From Curtobacterium sp. 'Ferrero' (GTDB lineage: Bacteria; Actinomycetota; Actinomycetes; Actinomycetales; Microbacteriaceae), in the NCBI RefSeq assembly GCF_002412165.1, contig NZ_NXIA01000007.1:77559-141558 (forward strand): a stretch of 64,000 nt of DNA, written 5' to 3'. Below, in pieces: positions 27,798 to 35,327 of the stretch (position 1 is the stretch's first letter; every line of letters begins with the position of its first letter). A model generated the notes under the pieces. The model saw only the letters and a list, made by a program, of their open reading frames with translations, made no database searches and had not been told where the DNA came from. A program made the position numbers and the translations under genes.

Positions 27798-28181
27798 TCA
27801 GTCGAGCCGGCGACCGGACCCGAGCGCCGCACGCAGGACGTCGAGGTCGTGCTCGTCGAGGGCTCCCGTGAACCGCTGCAGGACCGCTGCGCGGTCCCCC
27901 GCCCGGGCGAGCACCGCGGTCATCGCCTCGGCCGTGGCCTCTGATCCGCTGCGGGTCGGACGGTATGCGCGGCCGTCGGCGTCGCGCTCGACGAGGCCCT
28001 TCCGCTGCAACCGCGTGAGGACCGTGAGCACCGTGGTGACGGCGAGCTCGTCCCCCGCAGCGGCGAGCGCGTCGCGGACCGCCCGACCGGTGGCGGGCGG
28101 GTCGGACGGGGTGGGCACCGCCGCCGTCAGCACCTGGACGACGCGCGCCTCGAGCGAGCCGTGCGGACGCCTGCCGTTCAC
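27798..28181 (-). CDS. BlaI/MecI/CopY-family repressor
   Basis: This 127-residue winged-helix repressor has GSLEARVVQVLTAA, the recognition region LAVTTVLTVLTRLQRKGLVERD and a C-terminal dimerisation helix. It lacks the C-terminal cysteine hook of CopY, so direct copper sensing is not evident. It is co-transcribed with the M56 protease gene. Three TCTAC-N5-GTAGA palindromes, two in its own promoter and one before copZ, are the probable binding sites. The DUF5134/PepSY operon diverges from the same control region. Confidence 0.9.
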   Translation of the reverse strand: MNGRRPHGSLEARVVQVLTAAVPTPSDPPATGRAVRDALAAAGDELAVTTVLTVLTRLQRKGLVERDADGRAYRPTRSGSEATAEAMTAVLARAGDRAAVLQRFTGALDEHDLDVLRAALGSGRRLD

Positions 28182-28229
28182 GTGCGGGGACCCGTGGCGA
28201 ACGACTCCGGACGATTGGACACGCGGAGA

Positions 28230-28270
28230 TTCTACATCGAGTAGAAAACACTGCTCTACAACTTGTAGAG
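28230..28270. promoter_or_regulatory. Twin BlaI-type operators in a divergent control region
   Basis: TTCTACATCGAGTAGAA (28230-28246) and CTCTACAACTTGTAGAG (28254-28270) are both perfect 6+6 palindromes with 5-base centres. Their centres are 24 bases apart, close to two helical turns plus a few bases. They lie between the repressor gene and the DUF5134-like gene and so can control both directions. Confidence 0.85.
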
Positions 28271-28303
28271 TTGCGCCGCCCCGCCACTCGTCGAGAGGTC
28301 CCC

Positions 28304-28918
28304 GTGTCCCACGCCCTGCCGCTGTCCACCGCGCTCACGGTGCTGTTCGCCTTGACCGGTGCCGGGTACCTCGCCTTCGCGTGCCGTCCCGGCTCGGACG
28401 GCGTCGCCCGCGTGAGCGACGTCCTCCACGTCCTGATGAGCGTCGCGATGCTCGCGATGCCGTGGTCGTGGGGCATGACGGTCGCGCCGCCGGTCCTGCA
28501 GGTCGTCGTGTTCGGCATCGGCACGGCGTTCTACCTCGTGCTCGTGCTCAGCGGCGGACGGCTCGGCCGGCACGACCACCACGGACCGGGCGGATCCGGA
28601 CGACTCGTGCTCGGCTACCACGTGCTGATGATGGGCGCGATGGTGGTGATGGGCGTCATGATGCTGCCCACCGGGAGCGGCAGCGCCATGTCGATGCCCG
28701 GCATGCGGATGTCCAGTGGGCACGCGATGTCCGGCTCGACCTGGTCCGGGTGGACACCCGTGTCGTGGGCGTTCGTCGTCCTGTTCGGGCTCGCCACGCT
28801 CTGGCTCCTCGTCCGCGTGGCCACGTCGGCCCGCGTCCGTCTGCACCCCCTCGCACGCGTCGACGGCGTGCTGCTGACCCTGATGAGTGCCGGCATGGCG
28901 CTCGCGTTCATCCCCTGA
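28304..28918 (+). CDS. DUF5134-like membrane protein, Met/His-rich
   Basis: This 204-residue polytopic membrane protein has five to six hydrophobic segments and a strikingly methionine- and histidine-rich middle (HDHHGPGG; then MMGAMVVMGVMM; then AMSMPGMRMSSGHAM), a composition typical of copper-handling proteins. The GTG at 28304 with AGAGG upstream is chosen over a TTG at 28271 inside the operator. It starts the operon that continues with the PepSY protein and is divergent from the BlaI-type gene. The copper role is inferred from context and composition. Confidence 0.8.
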   Translation: MSHALPLSTALTVLFALTGAGYLAFACRPGSDGVARVSDVLHVLMSVAMLAMPWSWGMTVAPPVLQVVVFGIGTAFYLVLVLSGGRLGRHDHHGPGGSGRLVLGYHVLMMGAMVVMGVMMLPTGSGSAMSMPGMRMSSGHAMSGSTWSGWTPVSWAFVVLFGLATLWLLVRVATSARVRLHPLARVDGVLLTLMSAGMALAFIP

Positions 28919-28933
28919 GCTGAGGACACCGAC

Positions 28934-30412
28934 ATGACGACGACCGACGACCGTCCCACGCCGCCGATCGCCCCCACGCCCGCCGCGACACCGCCGCGGA
29001 GTCCGCACCGCGGCTGGTTCGGGCAGCTCCTGCTGCGGCTGCACTTCTCCGCCGGGCTCTTCGTCGGCCCGTTCATCCTCGTCGCCGCGCTCTCCGGCGC
29101 CGTGTACGCGCTCGGCCCGACGATCGAGCAGGGCCTGTACCGGCACGAGCTCACCGCGCCCTCGACGGCCGCCGCGAAGCCGCTCGCGGACCAGATCGAC
29201 GCCGCGCAGGCCTACATCGACGCGCACCACCCCGAGGACACACTCGCCGCCGTCCGCCCCGCACCCGAGCAGGGCGCCACGACCCGGGTGATGTACGCCG
29301 AAGCGGGTCTGATGGACTCGCAGGACCGCGCGGTCTTCGTCGACCCCGGAACAGCCGAGGTCCGCGGCGACCTCCTGGTCTACGGCACCTCTGGATCATT
29401 GCCGTTCCGAACCTGGATCAGCACGTTCCACCGCACGCTGTTCCTCGGCGACATCGGCCGGCTCTACTCCGAGACCGCCGCGTCCTGGCTCGGCGTCGTC
29501 GCCCTCGCCGGGCTCGGCCTGTGGGTGATCCGGATCCGGAAGATGCGCGCCAAGCGCGACATGGTCCGTCCCGCACGCGGCGTCCGCGGCTACCGGCGGG
29601 TCTTCTCCTGGCACGCCTCCACCGGGGTGTGGCTGCTGCTCGGGGCGCTGTTCCTGTCCGCGACCGGGATCACCTGGTCACAGTACGGCGGCGGGAACGT
29701 CGACCAGCTCCGCTCCGCGCTCAGCTGGGGCACCCCGGCCCTGACCACCTCCCTCACCGGCACCGACACGGCAGCTGGTGGCGGTGAGCACGCCGCCCAC
29801 CACGGCGGCGGCACAGCGACCGGGGCAGAACCGGCGACCGTCACCCCGGCGCTGTTCGACGAGGTCCTGGCGGCGGCGAAGAGCGCGAACATCCACTCGT
29901 CCCAGGTGCAGATCACCCCGCCCGCGACCGCGGACCAGGCGTGGACGGTCGCGGAGCTCAAGCGGTCCTGGCCGACCGCGGTGAACTCCGTCGCGATCGA
30001 CCCGCGGGACATGAGCGTGGTGTCCGAGACGGACTTCGACGCTTACTCCCTCCCCGCCAAGCTCACGCGCTGGGGCATCGACACCCACATGGGCACCATG
30101 TGGGGACTGCCGAACCAGATCCTGCTGTTCGTCACCGCGCTCGGGATCGCCGCGATGGTCGTGTTCGGCTACGTCATGTGGTGGCAGCGCCGTCCCGCCG
30201 GCAAGCGGTTCGGCAAGGCCCCGGCATCGGGTGCGCTCGTCCGCGCGCCCTGGTGGGGGTCCGGGCTCGTCGCGGTCGGCGCGATCGTCCTCGGCGCGTT
30301 CCTCCCGGCGCTCGGCGTCACCCTGCTCGCGTTCGTCGTCATCGACGTCCTCGTCACCGCACGACGTCCGAGCACCCGGGAGCGGGCACGACGAGTACGA
30401 CTGGACACATGA
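28934..30412 (+). CDS. PepSY domain membrane protein
   Basis: This 492-residue protein has the PepSY-TM layout. A helix near residues 37-65 (LRLHFSAGLFVGPFILVAALSGAVYALGP) is followed by an extracytoplasmic PepSY region. A TM pair comes next (ASWLGVVALAGLGLWVI; WHASTGVWLLLGALFLSATGITWSQYGG), then a second outside region with HAAHHGGG, and two C-terminal helices. Conserved His in LHFSAG, FHRTLFLG, WHAST and DTHMG are possible haem or metal ligands. Relatives are linked to iron or copper uptake and to reductases. It lies 15 bases after the DUF5134-like gene and overlaps the SDR gene (ATGA). Confidence 0.85.
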   Translation: MTTTDDRPTPPIAPTPAATPPRSPHRGWFGQLLLRLHFSAGLFVGPFILVAALSGAVYALGPTIEQGLYRHELTAPSTAAAKPLADQIDAAQAYIDAHHPEDTLAAVRPAPEQGATTRVMYAEAGLMDSQDRAVFVDPGTAEVRGDLLVYGTSGSLPFRTWISTFHRTLFLGDIGRLYSETAASWLGVVALAGLGLWVIRIRKMRAKRDMVRPARGVRGYRRVFSWHASTGVWLLLGALFLSATGITWSQYGGGNVDQLRSALSWGTPALTTSLTGTDTAAGGGEHAAHHGGGTATGAEPATVTPALFDEVLAAAKSANIHSSQVQITPPATADQAWTVAELKRSWPTAVNSVAIDPRDMSVVSETDFDAYSLPAKLTRWGIDTHMGTMWGLPNQILLFVTALGIAAMVVFGYVMWWQRRPAGKRFGKAPASGALVRAPWWGSGLVAVGAIVLGAFLPALGVTLLAFVVIDVLVTARRPSTRERARRVRLDT

Positions 30413-31197
30413 CCCGCAACCGCTCCCCCTTCCGCGGCCGTCGCGCCCTCGTCACCGGCGCCAGCGGCGGCATCGGCCGGTCGATCGCCCTGCAGCTCGC
30501 CGCCGCGGGGTCGGACCTCGTGCTCGTCGCCCGCTCCGAGGACGCCCTGCGGTCCGTGGCGGACGAGGCGGGCCGGCACGGCGTCGACGCCCGGGTGCTC
30601 GTCGCCGACCTGAGCACGACCGAGGGGGTCGCCGACGTCGTCGCGCAGCTCGCCGACACGCGGATCGACATCCTGGTCGCGAACGCCGGGGTGGGCTCGC
30701 ACGGACCGTTCGTCGACGAATCGAGCAACCGGACCGCGACGCAGATCGCGCTGAACTGCGCCGCCGTCACCGAGCTGACGCACGCGTTCCTGCCCGGCAT
30801 GCTCGCCCGTCGGGTCGGCGGTGTGCTCACCGTCGCCTCGACCGCGTCCTTCCAGCCGACCCCGGGCATGGCCGTCTACGGCGCGACGAAGGCGTTCGTC
30901 CTGTCGTTCACGGAGTCGCTCTGGCAGGAGACCCTGGGCCGCGGCGTGCGGGTGCTCGCGCTCTGCCCCGGCCCGACGTCGACCGGCTTCTTCGAGGCGG
31001 CCGGCGGTGGCGAAGCCCTCCTGGAGGCCGGGCGCCAGACCCCGGACGAGGTCGCGTCGGTCGGGCTCGCGGCCTTCGCGCGTGGTGGCGGTCCGACCGT
31101 CGTGTCCGGACTCGGCAACCGCCTGACGGCGAGCGCGCACCGGTTCGTCCCGCGGGCACTGATGGTGCGCCTGGCGGCGCTCGCCACAGCGCGCTGA
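30409..31197 (+). CDS. SDR-family oxidoreductase
   Basis: This 262-residue NAD(P)-dependent dehydrogenase has TGASGGIGRS (about residues 16-25), NAGVG, and the catalytic YGATK with an upstream Ser in VASTAS. It most resembles the DltE/YqjQ-like classical SDRs of unknown substrate. The ATG overlaps the PepSY stop, so it is translated with the copper-linked operon, although no redox role in copper handling is known for this family. Confidence 0.88.
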   Translation: MTRNRSPFRGRRALVTGASGGIGRSIALQLAAAGSDLVLVARSEDALRSVADEAGRHGVDARVLVADLSTTEGVADVVAQLADTRIDILVANAGVGSHGPFVDESSNRTATQIALNCAAVTELTHAFLPGMLARRVGGVLTVASTASFQPTPGMAVYGATKAFVLSFTESLWQETLGRGVRVLALCPGPTSTGFFEAAGGGEALLEAGRQTPDEVASVGLAAFARGGGPTVVSGLGNRLTASAHRFVPRALMVRLAALATAR

Positions 31198-31214
31198 CGC
31201 CGGACCCCCGCGGC

Positions 31215-32048
31215 TCAGCGCCAGTGCGCCGGACGTGCCACCGCGGTGGGCAGGCGCGTCCGGTGGTCGCCGTGCGCGCCGGCGAGCTGCGTCGACGTGG
31301 TGAACAGCGTTCGGGAGAGGTCGGCGCCGTCGAGCCGTGCGTTGCGGAGATCGGCGCCGAGCAGGTCGGTGTCGGTGAGGTCGACCCCACGGAGGTCCGC
31401 CGCGATGAGCACTGCCGACCGGAGGTCCGCGCCGCACAGCGGTGCGCCTCGCAGGTCGCGACCAGCGAGGTCCGCCCCCGGCCCCACTGCCGGGTCGACG
31501 TCCGTGGATCGACCCGCGTAGCCGCCCCGTGCCTCCAGGCTGACCTCGACCAGCACGTCGCGCACCGCACCGTGGAGCGCCTCGGCGTCCGCGGCGAGCG
31601 CAGCGGCCGCGCTCGCCGTCGCGGCGGTGACGGCGGACCGGAGCGCGTCGACACGGTCGACCGTGTCCGGGTCGACCGCACGGTCCGCGGCCTCGGCGAG
31701 GTACCACAGCAGCTCGTACAGGCGGCGGGTGACCCCGAAGACGCGGAACTGCTCGTCGGCGCTGTCCGGGTCGTCCCGCCAGGTACGTCCGCCGTACAGC
31801 GTGGTGATGACGTGCTGACCGGCGCCGAAGCAGTCGAACACGGTGCAGCCGACGAACCCGCGCGGCCGGAGCGAGCGGTGGATCGTGCAGGCGAAGTCGG
31901 CATCGAGGTTGCCGCACGGTGTCCCGGCGGGCTTGTCGACCGGGAAGTCCGCGCTGCGCTGGAACCCGAGCGCCGTGCAGCAGAGCGCTGCGCACGACGA
32001 GCAGTCGGCGCGGAGTCGCTCGCGGCCGGCCGTGGTCGTCGTCGTCAT
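31215..32048 (-). CDS. Pentapeptide-repeat protein with N-terminal cysteine cluster
   Basis: This 277-residue protein begins with a metal-binding-like cluster (CSSCAALCCTALGF, then CGNLDADFACTIH, then GCTVFDCFGAG) resembling zinc/iron-chelating YkgJ-type segments. It ends with pentapeptide repeats (ADLAGRDLRGAPLCGADLRSA, about residues 190-250), which form a right-handed quadrilateral helix. GGGAGGAA before the ATG at 32048 supports that start. Proteins of this composite type occur in actinobacteria without known function; DNA mimicry as in MfpA/Qnr is possible but unproven here. Confidence 0.8.
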   Translation of the reverse strand: MTTTTTAGRERLRADCSSCAALCCTALGFQRSADFPVDKPAGTPCGNLDADFACTIHRSLRPRGFVGCTVFDCFGAGQHVITTLYGGRTWRDDPDSADEQFRVFGVTRRLYELLWYLAEAADRAVDPDTVDRVDALRSAVTAATASAAAALAADAEALHGAVRDVLVEVSLEARGGYAGRSTDVDPAVGPGADLAGRDLRGAPLCGADLRSAVLIAADLRGVDLTDTDLLGADLRNARLDGADLSRTLFTTSTQLAGAHGDHRTRLPTAVARPAHWR

Positions 32049-32105
32049 GCAGTTCCTCCCCGAGGTCGTCGACGACGCTACCGCGGGCACCGCTAGCGTG
32101 GGCGC

Positions 32106-32660
32106 ATGCACGAGCCGATGCACCACCCGTCGGCGCTGCTGCGACCGTGGTCGGCGACCGACGCCGAGGCCCTGCTCGCGGCACGGCGGGAGAACGATGA
32201 CCTGGCGACCCAGTTCGGGCCGCTGTCCGACCACGCCGACGCCGCCCGGTTCATCGAGGAGACGCTCCGGGTGGACGACAGCGTCCAGCACTGGGCGGTC
32301 GTCGTCGACGGGGTGGCGGTGGGGAACGTCGGCCTGAGCGCGATCGAGCACCGGCACGACACCGCGTGGGTGTCCTACTGGTTGGCCGGCACCGCACGTG
32401 GTCGGGGCCTGGCCGCGCGCGCGGTCGCCGCCGTCGCGCAGCGGGCGTTCGACGAGGGCTCGTTCCGCCTCGAGCTCGGTCACCGCGTCAACAACCCCGC
32501 GTCGTGCCGGGTCGCCGTCGCCGCGGGGTTCGCGGCGGAGGGCGTCGAGCGGCTGAAGCTCCGGTACGGCCGTGAGCGGTTCGACGTCGAGACCCACGCG
32601 CGCCTGGCCGTCGATCCGGCCCCGGACGTCGAGCCGCTGCGGATGCTCCCCGTACGGTGA
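32106..32660 (+). CDS. GNAT acetyltransferase, RimJ/RimL type
   Basis: This 184-residue protein has the RimJ-like pattern: LLRPWSATDAEALLAARREN near the N-terminus, the acetyl-CoA loop GTARGRGLAARAVAAVAQRAF (about residues 98-118) and ELGHRVNNPASCRVAVAAGFAAEGVER. It would acetylate a protein N-terminus or a small amine. It is divergent from the pentapeptide-repeat gene. Substrate unknown. Confidence 0.88.
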   Translation: MHEPMHHPSALLRPWSATDAEALLAARRENDDLATQFGPLSDHADAARFIEETLRVDDSVQHWAVVVDGVAVGNVGLSAIEHRHDTAWVSYWLAGTARGRGLAARAVAAVAQRAFDEGSFRLELGHRVNNPASCRVAVAAGFAAEGVERLKLRYGRERFDVETHARLAVDPAPDVEPLRMLPVR

Positions 32661-32746
32661 CCGGGTCGGTGCGCCAGCAGGGTGCGCCGTTGCGGTTCCC
32701 AGCGACTCACCGGCGACGCCGAGCCGGTCGGAGCAGAGTGGACCCG

Positions 32747-33715
32747 ATGTCCATCGCTCGACCCGAACCCGAACTCCTCCGGACCGCCCGGTCCGGCAGC
32801 GGTGTCGACGACTGCGTGGAACTGTTCGAGCGCGTCTACGCCAGTCACGACATCAACGTCGGCGTGCCAGGACCGGACGGGTTCTCGTACCGGTACCGCG
32901 CGGTGGGCGACGACCAGGTCACGGCGGCGTCCTCGACCGTCGACGCGCGACGGTGGGGCACGATCAACGCCGGCCGCGAGTACGTGCTCGCCTGGGCGAC
33001 GGTGCCGGGGATGACCCTCGACACGGGCGGTCGTGACCCGATCGCCATGCTCCCGGGCGTCCCCGTGATGTACCCGACGCAGCGGGCGTTCACGTTCGAC
33101 GCGCTGCCGGCGACGCAGCACGTGCTCCGGTTCGACGCGGACTTCCTCGAGGGTGTCGCGGCGTCGGCGCGGGACGACCTGCCCAAGCCGCTGCGGTTCC
33201 GCCGCACGCTCGACACGGAAGCGGTCCGGACACTGCAGGACGCGATCCGGAGCGCGGCGCCCACGATCCTCGGGGCGGCGAGCGGGCCGCACCGGCGGGC
33301 CGTGAACGCCCGCATCGCCGAGGCCGTCATCGCCGCGTTCGACGTGACGCCGACGGGACGCGTGGTCGACAGCGGGAGTCGGACGGTCCGCGACGCCCAG
33401 GAGTGGATCGCAGCCCATGCGCGCGAACCGATCACGAGCACCGACGTGCACCGCGCGCTGGGCATGAGCGCACGCGGGCTGCAGGCGGCGTTCAGCCGAC
33501 ACGCGGACACGACGCCGATGCGGTTCCTGCGCGAGTTCCGGCTCGACCGGGTCCGCGCCGACCTGGTCGCGGCCGATCCCGGGACGACGACCGTCGCAGC
33601 CGTCGCGGGAGCGTGGGGCTTCGCGCACCTCGGCCGGTTCGCCGGCTACTACGCAGCCGAGTTCGGCGAGTCACCGTCGGCGACGCTGCACCGGCGGGCC
33701 CGGGCGGCGGCCTGA
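32747..33715 (+). CDS. AraC-family transcriptional regulator
   Basis: This 322-residue regulator has a C-terminal double helix-turn-helix (about residues 225-315: ITSTDVHRALGMSARGLQAAFSRHADTTPMRFLREFRLDRVRADL and AVAGAWGFAHLGRFAGYYAAEFGESP). Its N-terminal domain is not a cupin I recognise. An ATG at 32747 is chosen; the frame is open back to 32657, overlapping the GNAT stop, without family-like sequence. No target operon is evident nearby. Confidence 0.88.
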   Translation: MSIARPEPELLRTARSGSGVDDCVELFERVYASHDINVGVPGPDGFSYRYRAVGDDQVTAASSTVDARRWGTINAGREYVLAWATVPGMTLDTGGRDPIAMLPGVPVMYPTQRAFTFDALPATQHVLRFDADFLEGVAASARDDLPKPLRFRRTLDTEAVRTLQDAIRSAAPTILGAASGPHRRAVNARIAEAVIAAFDVTPTGRVVDSGSRTVRDAQEWIAAHAREPITSTDVHRALGMSARGLQAAFSRHADTTPMRFLREFRLDRVRADLVAADPGTTTVAAVAGAWGFAHLGRFAGYYAAEFGESPSATLHRRARAAA

Positions 33716-33815
33716 CCGCCAGAGCGACCTGGCCGCCGGACGCGGCGCTGAGCATCGACGGGCCACGGTCCGCATGATCCGCGCTTTCTGGGAGGCCGCG
33801 GGCCACGATGGACGG

Positions 33816-34394
33816 ATGCATCGAGAACGCAGGGCCGGGGACCGCTGGTTCGACATCGCCTTCCTCGTCGGGTTCGCGTTCAAGGCCGTGGACGGATTGG
33901 TGGAACTGCTCGTCGGGCTGCCGCTCTTCTTCGTCTCCTCCGCACAGGTGGACGCGGCCGCCCGCCTGGTGACCGCCGGCGAACTGCGTGAAGACCCGGA
34001 CGACCTCCTCGCACACCTGATCCGGCACGGCGTGGCCGACCTGTCCGGCCAGGCGACGGTGTTCGCCGCGGTCTACCTCGTGCTGCACGGCCTGGTGAAG
34101 CTCGGCATCGTGGCGGCGATCGTCTCCGGGTCGCGGAAGCTGTACCCCTGGGCGATCGCGGCGCTGTCGGCGTTCGTGGTCTGGCAGGGCTACGAGTTCG
34201 CGCTGCACCCGAGCGCCGGGTTGGCGCTGCTCACCCTGGTCGACATCGCCATCGTGGCGCTCACCGTCCGGGAGTACCGCCACCACAGGAGCCTGCGGGA
34301 CGCGGTCCGGAGCGTCCTGGGGCGCAGATCGTCCCCGCCGGGACCGGCCGCGAGCCGCCGAGGCCGGCAGCACCCCGAGGAGGGCGTCCGATGA
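33816..34394 (+). CDS. DUF2127-like membrane protein
   Basis: This 192-residue protein has about four hydrophobic segments and the DUF2127 pattern: FDIAFLVGFAFKAVDGLVELLVGLPLFF, then VYLVLHGLVKLGIVAAIV, then YPWAIAALSAFVVWQGYEF and a basic tail. Function is unknown. A start at 33774 is also possible. The last four bases overlap the PAP2 gene (ATGA), so the two are coupled. Confidence 0.8.
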   Translation: MHRERRAGDRWFDIAFLVGFAFKAVDGLVELLVGLPLFFVSSAQVDAAARLVTAGELREDPDDLLAHLIRHGVADLSGQATVFAAVYLVLHGLVKLGIVAAIVSGSRKLYPWAIAALSAFVVWQGYEFALHPSAGLALLTLVDIAIVALTVREYRHHRSLRDAVRSVLGRRSSPPGPAASRRGRQHPEEGVR

Positions 34395-35146
34395 GCACCA
34401 CCACCACCCGCTGGCGCCGCCGCACCGTCACCCCCGCCGACCGTGCCGGGACGCTCCGAGCGGCCTCGTTCACCGCGGTCGCCGGGGCGGTCCTGTTCAC
34501 GGTCATGCTCGTCGGCGTCCTGACCCACACGGGCGCACAACGGCTCGACGCCCCGGTCGAGGCGTGGTTCGATGCGCACCGGACGCCGGCCGCCGTCGGG
34601 TTCATGGTGTTCCTGGCGGTCGTGTTCGGTCCGACCGGCATGCCGATCATCGTCGCCGTCGTGACCGTGGCCTGGGCGATCGCCCGCCGGGAGGTCTGGC
34701 GGCCCGTGCTGCTGGCGTCCGGCATGCTGCTCGGCGTCGCCACCGCCGAGGTGCTCGCGCCGATCGTGCGCCATCCGCGGCCGCCCATCGGCGAGATGAT
34801 GCTCCAGGTCGACCACTCGTTCTCGTTCCCGTCGGGGCACGTCCTCGGCACGAGCGACTTCTTCCTGCTCGCGGCCTGGCTCATCGGGTCGCGGCTCGGT
34901 CGGCCGTGGCTGTTGCGCACGCTCTTCGCCGCCGCGGCCGTCATGGTCGCCCTGCAGATCGTCAGCCGGCTCTTCCTCGGCTACCACTGGCTCACCGACA
35001 CCCTGGGGTCGGTCGGGTTGTCGCTGCTGATCGTCTCCCTCGCCGTGTCGATCGACGTCGTCCTCACCACCCGGGTGGGCGAGCGCGCGGTCGCCGCGGA
35101 CCCGGAGCCGGACCCGCCGCTCGAGATCGGACGGGCCCGCTCCTGA
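34391..35146 (+). CDS. PAP2-family membrane phosphatase
   Basis: This 251-residue membrane protein has the three phosphatase motifs: RHPRPP (about residues 133-138), FSFPSGH with the catalytic His (about 153-159), and SRLFLGYHWLTDTLGS with the second His (about 195-210). It dephosphorylates a lipid phosphate such as undecaprenyl diphosphate or phosphatidic acid at the outer membrane face. It overlaps the DUF2127 gene. A dispersed repeat copy lies after it. Confidence 0.9.
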   Translation: MSTTTTRWRRRTVTPADRAGTLRAASFTAVAGAVLFTVMLVGVLTHTGAQRLDAPVEAWFDAHRTPAAVGFMVFLAVVFGPTGMPIIVAVVTVAWAIARREVWRPVLLASGMLLGVATAEVLAPIVRHPRPPIGEMMLQVDHSFSFPSGHVLGTSDFFLLAAWLIGSRLGRPWLLRTLFAAAAVMVALQIVSRLFLGYHWLTDTLGSVGLSLLIVSLAVSIDVVLTTRVGERAVAADPEPDPPLEIGRARS

Positions 35147-35187
35147 CGCGCTTCGGTCCCGCTCTCCGGGCGCGTGGTCGCGGTCCT

Positions 35188-35210
35188 GGTCGCGGTCGCG
35201 GTCGCGGTCG
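35188..35210. repeat. Short GGTCGC hexanucleotide tract
   Basis: Three exact GGTCGC units and a partial fourth directly flank the non-tandem end of dispersed repeat copy 2. A hexanucleotide array also flanks copy 4 at the same end. Confidence 0.7.
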
Positions 35211-35326
35211 TTCCGACCCATCACGACTGACGTAGGAAGCCGTTCCGCTCATGGGATGCCGGAAGTTCCGGTCAACCACGAGCGATCCGGTCAACCACGA
35301 GCGGTTCGGTCGACCACGAGCGGTTC
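35211..35326 (-). repeat. Dispersed intergenic repeat, copy 2
   Basis: Read leftwards this copy has three 19-bp units (35308-35326, 35289-35307, 35270-35288) built on CGCTCGTGG, then GGAACTTCC, an inverted core, GGCTTCCTACGTCAG and GTGATGGGTCGGAA. It lies between convergent genes with its tandem units directly against the stop codon of the SpoIIE-type phosphatase gene. Confidence 0.85.
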
Positions 35327-35327
35327 G

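Noticed and set aside
24629..27871. Long plus-strand frame opposite the copper operon
   Set aside because: It lies antisense to copA/CtaG-type, copZ and M56 genes with clear motifs, and its composition is that of reversed coding sequence.
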